Shown here piece by piece: positions 1 to 10,798 of a stretch of 64,000 nt of DNA. Source of the stretch: Mixta hanseatica. GTDB taxonomy: Bacteria > Pseudomonadota > Gammaproteobacteria > Enterobacterales > Enterobacteriaceae. The notes below the pieces were generated by a model. It was not told where the DNA came from. It worked only from the letters and a program-made list of their open reading frames with translations, and did not search any database. The position numbers were made by a program, and so were the translations under genes. Position 1 is the stretch's first letter, and each line of letters opens with the position of its first letter. Location of the stretch: positions 62,001 through 126,000 of the forward strand of contig NZ_CP082904.1 in the NCBI RefSeq assembly GCF_023517775.1, read 5' to 3'.

Positions 1-1023
1 CTCGCCGCCGTCACCGGCAGGGTGGTTACCCCGGCAATGCCGACAAAAGAGGACGACGCCGACAAGCTCTCCGAAGAGGAAATGGATGCGGCTGCGGCAG
101 GATTAATACCGGTTGGCCTGGCGGAAGCCATGATTGCCCCGCTGCCGCCTGAAGCCGTTACAACCTCGCAATCGGCCGCCGTCGACCTGACTACAGCGGC
201 GCCGCAAATAGCGGTATCTGGCAATGTGTACGGCATGCTCAATAACGAAGCCGATGCGCTCGTATCAGAGAATGATGCGGCGCAAAACGTGCGCCACAGC
301 GCTACCGATGGCATGTTGCGGATGATCGCCAGCCCGCAGAGCGCTCATCACGCCGGAAAGGCTGCTACACCGCAAGAACAGTTTATGCCTGCGCCAATGG
401 AGTTTATTAAGCCAGCCATCAACGTCGCCCCGGCGCTGGAAAGTGAGCCTGAGAGCGCCGTTCTGCCGGTTGACAACCATTCACCAGCGATGCCGCTTAC
501 CGCCTCGCCGGCCTTTTCACCGGCATCGCTGGCCGCACCGTCGACCGCTGCGCCGTCAGCCGCTAATGCCGCGCTACCGGTTGCTCACGGCATGCTGGAG
601 CCGGAAGTCGGATCGCCAGCCTGGCAGCAGGCGCTTGGGCAGAAACTTAGCGCCTTTACCCGCAACGGCATTCATCATGCGGAGCTGCGTTTGCACCCGG
701 AACATCTGGGGCCGCTGCATATTAAGCTACGTCTGGAACAGGATCAGGTTCAGCTGCACTTTGTTACCGATCAACAGCCGGTACGCGCCGCGTTGGAAGC
801 AGCAATGCCCCACCTGCGTACCTCGCTGGCCGATGCCGGCATTCAACTGGATCAGGGCAGCGTTGGGCGTGATGCCTCTGCCTGGGGCTCTTCAGCCGAT
901 TCCCATTCAGGGCAATCCTCCCATTCACAGAACGGGGCTAATGGCTCACCGTTAATTGAAGTGGAAGAGGAAATTACACCACAGCGCATCCATTCTCCGC
1001 TGGGAATAAGTATTTTTGCCTGA
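1..1023 (+). CDS. fliK: Flagellar hook-length control protein FliK, C-terminal part
   Basis: FliK is the secreted ruler that measures hook length and, through its C-terminal domain, switches the export gate (FlhB) from hook to filament substrates. The reading frame is open from base 1, so the start lies outside the window. What is visible is a long Ala/Pro/Thr-rich low-complexity stretch, typical of the FliK ruler region, followed from about position 610 to 870 by the conserved Flg_hook domain, with the hallmark segment HAELRLHPEHLGPLHIKLRL and the downstream QLHFVTDQQPVRAAL. A short Ser/Gln-rich tail ends the protein. It lies directly upstream of fliLMNOPQR in the usual order. Identity is secure from domain plus context; only the N-terminal length is unknown. 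Confidence 0.93.
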   Translation, partial: LAAVTGRVVTPAMPTKEDDADKLSEEEMDAAAAGLIPVGLAEAMIAPLPPEAVTTSQSAAVDLTTAAPQIAVSGNVYGMLNNEADALVSENDAAQNVRHSATDGMLRMIASPQSAHHAGKAATPQEQFMPAPMEFIKPAINVAPALESEPESAVLPVDNHSPAMPLTASPAFSPASLAAPSTAAPSAANAALPVAHGMLEPEVGSPAWQQALGQKLSAFTRNGIHHAELRLHPEHLGPLHIKLRLEQDQVQLHFVTDQQPVRAALEAAMPHLRTSLADAGIQLDQGSVGRDASAWGSSADSHSGQSSHSQNGANGSPLIEVEEEITPQRIHSPLGISIFA

Positions 1024-1162
1024 AAATGAGAATTGACGATTTACCATCAGTAATTTCATCTTCTTGGCGCATTGTCCAGAGGCTCGCTTGTAATAGAATT
1101 TGCTATTCAATGGATCTGTATAATTGAACGCCAGGTAGCTTATAACAGGAATTGTTAATTCG
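1024..1162 (+). promoter_or_regulatory. fliK-fliL intergenic region, probable fliL leader
   Basis: About 140 bases separate fliK from the apparent fliL start, which is long for genes that are usually a few bases to tens of bases apart. It is AT-richer than its flanks and ends with AGGA (1147-1150), 12 bases before the ATG at 1163. A TATAAT-like TGTATAATTG lies at 1117-1126, which could be a promoter -10 element. I see no clear hairpin with a T run. Promoter activity is inferred, not shown. Confidence 0.3.
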
Positions 1163-1671
1163 ATGTCAAATAAAAAAAGTCGACGACGACAGGGAAAAGT
1201 AAATTACGTACGCTATTTATACTTGTCATTTTGCTACTGGCGATAGCCGCCTGCGGCATTGCCGCCTGGACCCTGTATGAAATGAAAAATATGCAGGCGC
1301 GCTTGCTGTCAGAGAATGGCCTGCCTGAAGTCACGGAAGTTGTCGAGCCGATAGCGCCCGTTTATGTCCCACTGGATACCTTTACCGTCAGCCTGAAGCC
1401 CGGTAGTGAAGAATACGACCGGGTACTTTATATCGGCTTAACGCTGCGTGTGGGTAATGAAGAAGATAAATCGAGAATCGAAAAGTATTTGCCGGAAGTC
1501 CGCAGCCGTTTATTAATGTTGTTTTCCGGCCGCAGTGCGGAAGAGTTATCGGTTAACGAAGGCAAGTCGCAATTAATCCAGGATATTAAACAGATACTAA
1601 GCACGCCTCTTGATGAAAAATCGGGAGTGACGGTGACGGATGTTTTGTTTAACGCCTTTATATTACGGTAA
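1163..1671 (+). CDS. fliL: Flagellar basal body-associated protein FliL, apparent frameshift near the start
   Basis: FliL is a single-pass inner-membrane protein around the stator that supports torque and swarming. The frame ending at 1671 has the FliL signature (VPLDTFTVSLKPG, DRVLYIGLTLRV, YLPEVRSRLLMLFS, VTDVLFNAFILR) and a membrane segment (TLFILVILLLAIAACGIAAW). In that frame the only start-like codon is TTG at 1231, which would cut into the membrane helix, and an in-frame TAA lies at 1171. The sole ATG with a ribosome site (1163) is in another frame and stops about 27 codons on. A run of seven A at 1172-1178 sits right between; one extra A would join MSNKKK to STTTGKSKLRTLF and give a normal FliL. 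This is either a sequencing slip, a real mutation, or slippage-dependent expression. Confidence 0.85.
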
Positions 1672-1676
1672 CGCTT

Positions 1677-2690
1677 ATGTCTGACAGCATATTATCGCAG
1701 GCTGAAATCGATCGCTTGCTAAACGGTGGCGGCAGTAGTGAAGCTGAAAAGCCTGATGAAGAGTTGGTTGATAAAAACACCATCAAGCCTTACGACCCTA
1801 ATACCCAGCGCCGCGTGGTGCGCGAACGTCTGCATTCGCTGGAGATCATTAACGAACGTTTCGCACGGCAGTTCCGTATGGGGTTGTTTAATTTGCTACG
1901 ACGTAGCCCGGATATCACTGCCGGCAATATAAAAATTCAGCCCTATCACGACTTTGCCCGCAATCTTCCGGTGCCGACCAATCTTAATTTAGTGCATATG
2001 AATCCGCTACGCGGAACGGCGCTGTTTGTTTTCTCACCCAGCCTGGTCTTTATGGCGGTTGATAATTTGTTTGGCGGCGACGGTCGCTTTCTGACCAAGG
2101 CGGAAGGGCGTGAATTTACGCCTACCGAGCAGCGTATTATTAAACGCATGCTGTCGATGGCGCTGGAAGCTTATGACTACGCCTGGAGCACGATTTTCAA
2201 ATTGGAAACCGAATACGTCCGCGCCGAAATTCAGGTTAAATTTACCAATATCACCTCATCTCCCAACGATATTGTGGTGACCACGCCTTTTTATGTGGAA
2301 ATCGGCTCGCAAAGCGGTGAGTTTGATATCTGTATTCCTTTCAGCATTATCGAGCCGCTACGTGAGCTATTAAGTAATCCGCCGTTGGAAAACTCACAGC
2401 AGGAGGACGACCAGTGGCGTACGGTGCTGGCTTCGCAGGTAAAAGATACCGAACTGGAGCTGGTGGCGAACTTCACCGATATGCAAACGCGCCTGTCAAA
2501 AATTCTCGCGCTGCAAAAGGGCGATGTTATTCCGTTAGACAAGCCGGAAAGTATTGAAGCATGCGTGGATGGTTTCCCGGTGCTGTCGGGCAGCTATGGT
2601 TGTGTTAACGGGCAATACGCCCTCAAAATCGAGAAATTATTAAACCCTACATTACCGTCATTAAATAAGGAGCAATATCCCCATGAGTGA
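1677..2690 (+). CDS. fliM: Flagellar motor switch protein FliM
   Basis: FliM forms the middle of the cytoplasmic C-ring, binds CheY-P through its N-terminus and links FliG to FliN to set rotation direction. The start MSDSILSQAEIDRLLNGG is the conserved CheY-P binding peptide (LSQAEID). The CheC-like middle domain follows (INERFARQFRMGLFNLLRRS; LVHMNPLRGTALFVFSPSLV; DNLFGGDGR), then the C-terminal SpoA domain (about 250-325) that packs against FliN. Length 337 is close to the E. coli 334. It follows fliL by 5 bases and overlaps the fliN start by 8 bases, so translation is probably coupled. Confidence 0.97.
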   Translation: MSDSILSQAEIDRLLNGGGSSEAEKPDEELVDKNTIKPYDPNTQRRVVRERLHSLEIINERFARQFRMGLFNLLRRSPDITAGNIKIQPYHDFARNLPVPTNLNLVHMNPLRGTALFVFSPSLVFMAVDNLFGGDGRFLTKAEGREFTPTEQRIIKRMLSMALEAYDYAWSTIFKLETEYVRAEIQVKFTNITSSPNDIVVTTPFYVEIGSQSGEFDICIPFSIIEPLRELLSNPPLENSQQEDDQWRTVLASQVKDTELELVANFTDMQTRLSKILALQKGDVIPLDKPESIEACVDGFPVLSGSYGCVNGQYALKIEKLLNPTLPSLNKEQYPHE

Positions 2691-3087
2691 CGCAAAACAA
2701 CCGTCTGAGGCAGACGATCAGTCTGCAGACAGCCTTTGGGGGGAAGCGTTGGCCGAGCAGCAGACTATGGAAAGTCAGGCCAGTGCACCGGTTATAACAA
2801 AAGAGACCCAGGTCGCTGCCTTTAGCGAAGATCTTAAGCTTATCCTTGATATCCCGGTAAAAATGACCGTGGAGCTGGGCCGTACCAAAATGACGATTAA
2901 AGAGCTGCTGCGGCTGAGCCAGGGCTCGGTGGTCACGCTGGATGGCCTCGCTGGTGAGCCGCTGGATATCTTGATTAACGGCTATCTTATCGCTCAGGGC
3001 GAAGTGGTGGTGGTTTCCGACAAATTCGGCATCCGCATTACCGATATTATTACGCCCTCTGAGCGTATGCAGCGTTTAAGTCGATGA
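2683..3087 (+). CDS. fliN: Flagellar motor switch protein FliN
   Basis: FliN builds the base of the C-ring and docks the FliH-FliI export ATPase. The first 50 or so residues are acidic and variable; the SpoA domain then carries the family core ILDIPVKMTVELGRTKMTIK and LNSGDVV-like LSQGSVVTLDGLAGEPLDI, ending with FGIRITDIITPSERMQ. Length 134 fits the 137-residue E. coli protein. The start overlaps fliM by 8 bases, which together with a good AGGAG ahead of the ATG supports this start. Confidence 0.97.
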   Translation: MSDAKQPSEADDQSADSLWGEALAEQQTMESQASAPVITKETQVAAFSEDLKLILDIPVKMTVELGRTKMTIKELLRLSQGSVVTLDGLAGEPLDILINGYLIAQGEVVVVSDKFGIRITDIITPSERMQRLSR

Positions 3088-3112
3088 TGGCTAAACGGAA
3101 CGCAGAGCTGTT

Positions 3113-3469
3113 ATGAATGATGCCTCTATGACCCTCTCACTGGTCACCCAGGTGAGCGGCGCGTTGGCGGTAGTGGTCCTGCTGATTATCTCCTGCGCCT
3201 GGCTGGCGCGCCGTTGCGGATTAGCCGGGCATGCCCGCGCGCATGGGTCATCGATTAAAGTGGAAAGCAGCTATTCGCTCGGCCAGCGTGAACGACTAGT
3301 CGTGGTTGAGGTTGATGGTCAGCGACTGCTGCTGGGCGTTACGCCCGGCGCGATTAGCCGCCTTGGCCGCCTTTCCCAACCCACCGAGACGCAGAGCGCA
3401 GCTGCGTCAGATTTTCAACTAACCCTGAAGCGCCTGCTAAAACGCCGCAAAGCGGAACCTGAACAATGA
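3113..3469 (+). CDS. fliO: Flagellar biosynthetic protein FliO
   Basis: FliO is a small bitopic membrane protein that stabilises FliP during assembly of the flagellar type III export gate. One hydrophobic segment (about residues 13-30, [18 protein letters not shown]) is followed by a cytoplasmic domain with the family motif [27 protein letters not shown] segment and [16 protein letters not shown]. At 118 residues it is in the range for enterobacterial FliO. Its stop overlaps the fliP start by 4 bases (ATGA), indicating translational coupling. Confidence 0.93.
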   Translation: MNDASMTLSLVTQVSGALAVVVLLIISCAWLARRCGLAGHARAHGSSIKVESSYSLGQRERLVVVEVDGQRLLLGVTPGAISRLGRLSQPTETQSAAASDFQLTLKRLLKRRKAEPEQ

Positions 3470-4224
3470 GTTTTCTATTGCACGCCGTACGGCGTTATCG
3501 GCTGGCGGCTTTGCTGCTGCCTTTACTTTTTCTGCCGCACGGTGTCTGGGCCGCCAATGGCGATATCCTGTTGACGCGGGGCGGCGGCGGTGAAAGCTGG
3601 TCATTGCCGATCCAAACGCTGGTCCTGCTCACCTCCCTGACGTTTCTGCCCGCCATTTTGCTGATGATGACCGGCTTTACCCGCATCATTATCGTGCTGG
3701 GGCTGCTGCGTAATGCATTGGGAACGCCCTCCACGCCGCCTAATCAAGTACTGTTGGGGCTGGCGCTGTTTATTACCTTTTTTGTGATGTCGCCGGTGTT
3801 CAACCAGGTGTATGAGAACGCCTGGCTGCCGCTATCGCAGGATAAGATCACGATGGAAGAGGCGTTGCCGCAGGCGGCGAAGCCGATGCGCGAGTTTATG
3901 CTGAGCCACACGCGAGAAGCCGATCTGGCGCTTTATACCCGCATGGCGAAACTGGATAACTACGCCAGCCAGGAAGAGGTGCCGCTGCGTGTCTTGCTGC
4001 CCGCGTTTGTCACCAGCGAGCTAAAAACGGGTTTCCAAATCGGCTTCGCGGTATTTATTCCCTTCCTGATTATCGATCTGGTAATCGCCAGCGTGCTGAT
4101 GGCGCTGGGGATGATGATGCTGCCGCCTGCCACTATCTCCCTGCCTTTTAAGCTGATCCTGTTTGTGCTGGTGGATGGCTGGCAGCTGATTATGGGGTCG
4201 CTGGCCCAAACTTTTATCAACTGA
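3466..4224 (+). CDS. fliP: Flagellar export gate protein FliP
   Basis: FliP makes the pentameric core of the export gate with FliQ and FliR. A cleavable signal peptide is visible ([17 protein letters not shown], cleavage before ANGDI). Four membrane segments follow with the conserved [19 protein letters not shown] and the FliP family signatures [20 protein letters not shown] and [20 protein letters not shown]. The periplasmic region between the second and third helices is present in full. Length 252 compares with 245 in E. coli. It starts inside the end of fliO and precedes fliQ by 11 bases. Confidence 0.97.
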   Translation: MSFLLHAVRRYRLAALLLPLLFLPHGVWAANGDILLTRGGGGESWSLPIQTLVLLTSLTFLPAILLMMTGFTRIIIVLGLLRNALGTPSTPPNQVLLGLALFITFFVMSPVFNQVYENAWLPLSQDKITMEEALPQAAKPMREFMLSHTREADLALYTRMAKLDNYASQEEVPLRVLLPAFVTSELKTGFQIGFAVFIPFLIIDLVIASVLMALGMMMLPPATISLPFKLILFVLVDGWQLIMGSLAQTFIN

Positions 4225-4235
4225 CGGAATAACAG

Positions 4236-4505
4236 ATGACGCCAGAAAGCGTAATGGCGATGGGATTTCAGGCCATCCGGGTAGGGTTGATGCTGGCGGC
4301 GCCGCTGCTGCTGGCGGCGCTGGTCACCGGCCTGATCGTCAGTATTTTGCAGGCCTCCACGCAAATTAACGAAATGACGCTGAGCTTTATCCCGAAAATC
4401 CTGATGATTGTCGCAGTAGTGATCGCGCTGGGACCGAGCATGCTTTCGACCATGCTTGATTATATGCGGGCGCTCTATACCAATTTGCCTCAGATGATCG
4501 GCTAA
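4236..4505 (+). CDS. fliQ: Flagellar export gate protein FliQ
   Basis: FliQ is an 89-residue protein with two hydrophobic helices that wraps around the FliP5-FliR1 export core. MTPESVMAMGFQAIRVGLML begins the protein, helix one is rich in Ala/Leu (LAAPLLLAALVTGLIVSILQA), followed by the conserved QINEMTLSFIPKI segment and the second helix. The length is identical to the E. coli protein. It sits between fliP and fliR, one base from fliR, in the invariant order. Confidence 0.97.
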   Translation: MTPESVMAMGFQAIRVGLMLAAPLLLAALVTGLIVSILQASTQINEMTLSFIPKILMIVAVVIALGPSMLSTMLDYMRALYTNLPQMIG

Positions 4506-4506
4506 G

Positions 4507-5292
4507 ATGCAAAGCCTGCCGCTGGACTCGCTGCCGCTGTTGGTCAGCCACTACTTTTGGCCTTTTATGCGCGTGCTGGCGCTGTTCAGTACCGCGCCGG
4601 TATTTAATGACAAAGCGATCGGCAACCGGGTCAAGGTAGGGCTGGCGGCGATTATCGCCCTGTTGCTGGGGCAGAATCTGCCGGAAAATACCATTCCGCT
4701 GATTTCCATTATGGGATTATGGGTCGGCTGCCAGCAGCTGCTGATCGGGGCGGCGATGGGGCTGACTATTCAGTTTCTGTTTGTTGCCGTGCGCTACGCC
4801 GGTGAGCTTATCGGTTTACAGATGGGGCTCTCTTTCGCCATGTTTTACGATCCTAACGGCGGCGACAACATGCCGGTAGTTTCCCGCATCCTCAATTTGC
4901 TGGCGATTCTGCTGTTTTTGCTGTTTAACGGTCATTTGGTCATGCTGGACGCGCTGGGAGAAAGCTTTCAAATGCTGCCGGTCAGCGCCGCGCCCCTGAA
5001 CCGCGATGCGTTTAACGCCATTGCCAATACCGGCAGCCTGATTTTTCACTACGGTATTGCGCTGGGGCTGCCGGTGATTACGCTGTTGCTGGCGATCAAT
5101 CTGACGCTGGGATTACTGAACCGTCTAACGCCGCAGCTGTCCATTTTTGTGGTGGGCTTCCCGCTCACGCTTAGCGTCGGGATCCTGGCGCTGCTGCTGA
5201 TGATGCATCATTTTGCGCCTTACTTTTATCATCTGATGGAAGTGGTTTTTACCCGCCTCTCGCAAATTATGCTGCTGTTTAGTGTGAGCTAA
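4507..5292 (+). CDS. fliR: Flagellar export gate protein FliR
   Basis: FliR completes the export gate with FliP and FliQ. The 261-residue protein has about six hydrophobic segments and the family signatures TAPVFNDKAIGNRVKVGLAA near the start and GELIGLQMGLSFAMFYDP in the middle, plus the plug-region stretch NLTLGLLNRLTPQLSIFVVG. It begins one base after the fliQ stop, so it depends on coupled translation. It is the last gene of the fliL-R run; no flagellar or rcs gene follows, since lacY converges on it. Confidence 0.97.
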   Translation: MQSLPLDSLPLLVSHYFWPFMRVLALFSTAPVFNDKAIGNRVKVGLAAIIALLLGQNLPENTIPLISIMGLWVGCQQLLIGAAMGLTIQFLFVAVRYAGELIGLQMGLSFAMFYDPNGGDNMPVVSRILNLLAILLFLLFNGHLVMLDALGESFQMLPVSAAPLNRDAFNAIANTGSLIFHYGIALGLPVITLLLAINLTLGLLNRLTPQLSIFVVGFPLTLSVGILALLLMMHHFAPYFYHLMEVVFTRLSQIMLLFSVS

Positions 5293-5297
5293 ACAAG

Positions 5298-5320
5298 GCC
5301 GCAACGTTAACCGCTGCGGC
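5298..5320. terminator. Hairpin between convergent fliR and lacY
   Basis: GCCGCA (5298-5303) can pair with TGCGGC (5315-5320) around an 11-base loop in the 44-base gap between the ends of fliR and lacY. There is no long T run on either side, so it may act as a weak bidirectional terminator or as an mRNA 3' end barrier. Confidence 0.4.
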
Positions 5321-5336
5321 GCTAATAACCTGTTTA

Positions 5337-6614
5337 TTAACCCGTGGGGTCAGAGGCGGGCTTCACCTCTTTCTTGCCGCGCGTACGCAGCGCTGTCAGC
5401 GGCCCTTCTCCGCTGAGGGTAAAAACCGAGAGCAGCGTAAAGGAGAGCGCCACCAGTCCCAGCACCAGATAAGCGCCGTGGAAGCCCATGCTGTCATACA
5501 TATAGCCCGCAAACAGCGACATAAAAATCATCGACAGCTGCTTAAAGAAGCAGAAGCAGACCAGATAGATGGTGGCGGAGAAACGGACCTCAAACTGGCT
5601 GGTGATATATTTAAAGCAGCCAACAATCAGGAACGGCACCTCAAACATATGCAGGGTTTTCAGCACCACCACTTCCAGCGCCGAGGTGGCGAAAGAAGAG
5701 CCGATAATGCGTACCGACATAATCAGGCCCGCCAATAGCAGCGCGTTTTTCCCACCGATGCGGTTCACAATCAAAGGCGCAAAGAACATGATGCTGGCAT
5801 TCAGCAACTCGCCCATGGTGGTAACGTAGCCAAAGACGCGCGTACCCTGCTCGCCGGAGGTAAAAAACGAGGTAAAAAAGTTGGCGAACTGTTGATCAAA
5901 CACATCATACGTACAGGACACGCCGACAACATACAGCGACAGAAACCAGAGCTTACGGTCTTTAAACAGCTCCAGCGCCAGGCGCAGATTAAAAGGTGAA
6001 TGGTTAGCGCCCAGCGAGTCGGCGACCTCTGCGGAGGGTTGCGCCTGCGGTTTAGCGATAAACAGCAGAATCGCCAGGATCACTGCACAGCCAGAGCCGA
6101 GCCAGAAAACAAACTGGTTATTAATGGTAAACATGATGCCGACAATCGAAGCGCACAGCGCCCAGCCCACACAGCCGAACATGCGCGCGCGCCCAAACTC
6201 GAACTGGCTACGCCGGCTGACTTTTTCGATATAGGCTTCGATAGCGGGCGCGCCGCCGTTGTAAATAAAACCGAGATAGATACCGCCCACGATCGCGCCG
6301 AGTAAAATGTGGCTTTGTAACAGCGGGCCAAGCACGTAGATAAAAAAGGGTGCGAACATCACCAGCATGCCGGTAATAATCCACAGCAGATGTTTTTTCA
6401 AGCCCAGCTTATCGGAAAGCAGGCCGAAAATCGGCTGGAAAAGCAGGGAAAACAAGGATATGGAGGCGAAAACGATACCGGTATCGCTTTTACTGAGATG
6501 ATTGATGTCATGCAACCAGATCGGGAAAAACGGGAAGTAAGCCCCCATAATGAAAAAGTAAAAGAAGAAGAACAGCCCGAACATCCAGAAGTTGGTATTT
6601 TTTAGGTAGTACAT
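5337..6614 (-). CDS. lacY: Lactose permease LacY
   Basis: LacY is the 12-helix lactose/H+ symporter of the inner membrane (major facilitator, OHS family). The N-terminus [20 protein letters not shown] is nearly that of E. coli LacY. All key residues fall at the E. coli numbers: E126 and R144 (sugar), C148, E269, R302, H322 and E325 (proton coupling). The protein is 425 residues, 8 longer than E. coli because of a charged C-terminal tail. It lies 67 bases downstream of lacZ in the same direction; no lacA transacetylase gene follows, as fliR converges directly. It should be expressed from the lac promoter at about 9825-9853. Confidence 0.98.
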   Translation of the reverse strand: MYYLKNTNFWMFGLFFFFYFFIMGAYFPFFPIWLHDINHLSKSDTGIVFASISLFSLLFQPIFGLLSDKLGLKKHLLWIITGMLVMFAPFFIYVLGPLLQSHILLGAIVGGIYLGFIYNGGAPAIEAYIEKVSRRSQFEFGRARMFGCVGWALCASIVGIMFTINNQFVFWLGSGCAVILAILLFIAKPQAQPSAEVADSLGANHSPFNLRLALELFKDRKLWFLSLYVVGVSCTYDVFDQQFANFFTSFFTSGEQGTRVFGYVTTMGELLNASIMFFAPLIVNRIGGKNALLLAGLIMSVRIIGSSFATSALEVVVLKTLHMFEVPFLIVGCFKYITSQFEVRFSATIYLVCFCFFKQLSMIFMSLFAGYMYDSMGFHGAYLVLGLVALSFTLLSVFTLSGEGPLTALRTRGKKEVKPASDPTG

Positions 6615-6636
6615 AACGTTTTCCTTAAGGTCATCG

Positions 6637-6663
6637 CGGGGCAGACTAGCCAGACCTGCCCCG
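6637..6663 (-). other. Hairpin in the lacZ-lacY intercistronic gap
   Basis: CGGGGCAG (6637-6644) and CTGCCCCG (6656-6663) form an 8-base-pair stem with an 11-base loop in the 67-base spacer between lacZ and lacY. No T run follows in the direction of transcription. By analogy with other operons it may protect the lacZ message or set the lower expression of lacY; this role is inferred. Confidence 0.5.
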
Positions 6664-6681
6664 GTTAACGCTCAGCGCGTG

Positions 6682-9818
<3,137 letters not shown>

Positions 9819-9824
9819 ATTGGC

Positions 9825-9853
9825 AATATGGTTTTGCCCGCAGGCGTTGTAAA
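9825..9853 (-). promoter_or_regulatory. lacZY promoter
   Basis: On the minus strand TTTACA (9848-9853) forms the -35 element, identical to the E. coli lac -35, and CATATT (9825-9830) forms the -10 element after a 17-base spacer. Six bases then separate it from operator O1, as in E. coli. The predicted transcription start is close to 9818. Confidence 0.8.
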
Positions 9854-9870
9854 GGCGCGTAACCGGAATC

Positions 9871-9886
9871 GGTGATGGATTTCACA
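9871..9886. promoter_or_regulatory. CRP (cAMP receptor protein) site of the lac promoter
   Basis: GGTGATGGATTTCACA matches the CRP consensus TGTGA-N6-TCACA at 9 of 10 conserved bases. Its centre is about 60.5 bases upstream of the predicted start, matching the class I position (-61.5) in E. coli lac. Catabolite activation of lacZY is therefore very likely. Confidence 0.8.
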
Positions 9887-10110
9887 AATAATCGCGGAAG
9901 GCAGTCTGTCACAACGATCACTTTGCGCAGGGAGCGATAGCCTTGTAAAGAAGCATTAAAAGGGTTAATTGACCAGAAAATTGCAGTGAAATAAGCATGA
10001 ACAGACATAGGGTTAATTTTATGATATTGCTGGCGCAATCAGGGAAAATTAACGCCTATGGCTGTTTTTTTATTAGACTATTGTAGGGTGTCACCCGGTT
10101 GTAAACCGCT

Positions 10111-10305
10111 TCAGTTAATATATTTTCTTTGGAGCAGCAACATGCCGCATGCGAAAATTAGCGTGGAGATAAACGCATGAATAACAGATTTAGCGATTGT
10201 CTGTTGATCCCACATATAGATATTCCCCAGCAGCACCAATATAAAAAATATCAGGCTGCCAACGCTAATTCTGGCATATTTTTTACCACCAGCACGTTGC
10301 GCCAT
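10111..10305 (-). CDS. Small two-helix membrane protein, probable bacteriocin immunity protein
   Basis: I do not recognise a named family. The 64-residue product has a basic N-terminus (MAQRAGGKKYAR) and two hydrophobic segments (about 15-31 and 42-57), with a basic C-terminal end (LQRKYIN). Its start lies inside the last codons of the upstream bacteriocin-like gene (23-base overlap in another frame), so the two are co-translated. A tiny membrane protein placed directly after a double-glycine-type bacteriocin precursor is the usual arrangement of an immunity gene. The function is inferred from this context only. Confidence 0.6.
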   Translation of the reverse strand: MAQRAGGKKYARISVGSLIFFILVLLGNIYMWDQQTIAKSVIHAFISTLIFACGMLLLQRKYIN

Positions 10306-10510
10306 AACCGGCAGCTCCTCCTAAGCTACCCAGGAATGCGCCAGCCGCCCAGCCAGGAACTGAACCGATGCCAGGGATAGCAACCGCGCCAGATAAAGCT
10401 CCGCCAATGCCGCCGCCAATCCCTCCGCTGACGGCCGCCTGCCCCGCGCCTTTCCATGTGCAACCCGCGCCGGCTACTTCTTTTAATTCCCTATAACTTA
10501 ATTCTTTCAT
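10283..10510 (-). CDS. Class II (microcin/Blp-like) bacteriocin precursor
   Basis: The 75-residue product begins with a double-glycine-type leader, MKELSYRELKEVAGAG, with the L/V spacing of ComC/colicin V leaders and cleavage expected after GAG (GA in place of GG at the end). The mature peptide would be about 59 residues, extremely glycine-rich with repeated GxxxG spacing (GGIGGGIGGALSG; GAFLGSLGGAAGYG), and has one cysteine at each end (residues 17 and 73), which could form an end-to-end disulfide, then a WW tail. GGAGC precedes the ATG. It resembles membrane-acting class IIb/Blp bacteriocins (PF10439-like). No ABC peptidase-exporter is in the window, so export would rely on one elsewhere. 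Confidence 0.75.
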   Translation of the reverse strand: MKELSYRELKEVAGAGCTWKGAGQAAVSGGIGGGIGGALSGAVAIPGIGSVPGWAAGAFLGSLGGAAGYGATCWW

Positions 10511-10798
10511 AATTTAAGCTCCATGCTAATTATTTAAAATTAAAATGACGCTGTTTCACTGCGGCTTCATTTAAACAGATAAGAAAAATTGTTTTGTGAT
10601 ACATATTGCAAATATTAAAATTTTTTAATGGAAGTAAAGTTGTAGCTTGGCAAGTTAAAATTAAGCAGGTTATTAATAATTAACTGATATCTATACTAAA
10701 CAAATAAAACCAACGCTTAATTATGTTGGTCATTTATGATTATATTAATCAACCTTAACTGCTCTGTCTTATTACGGTTAAGGTTTTTCTCTTCATGG
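10511..10798. other. AT-rich spacer between the bacteriocin gene and lacI
   Basis: About 290 bases with strongly higher AT content than the flanking lac genes. It must hold the promoter of the bacteriocin unit (minus strand), but several TATAAT-like stretches occur and none stands out. No coding signal is visible. An inverted repeat at the lacI end is listed separately. Confidence 0.5.
10751..10785. terminator. Inverted repeat downstream of lacI, possible terminator
   Basis: AACCTTAAC (10751-10759) and GTTAAGGTT (10777-10785) form a perfect 9-base-pair stem with a 17-base loop. The T run (TTTTTCT) is on the plus-strand side, so it would be a stronger terminator for plus-strand transcription than for lacI, which arrives from the minus strand. 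Confidence 0.4.

Noticed and set aside
1231..1671. fliL starting at TTG 1231
   Set aside because: This would begin inside the membrane helix and lose the cytoplasmic N-terminus; no ribosome site precedes it, so a frameshift model is preferred.
9900..10110. A third lac operator (O3) upstream of the CRP site
   Set aside because: No stretch resembled GGCAGTGAGCGCAACGC; the E. coli O3 sits near the end of lacI, which is far away here.
10177..10380. A plus-strand frame across the bacteriocin pair
   Set aside because: It is antisense to the two minus-strand genes, which have better ribosome sites and recognisable leader and membrane features.
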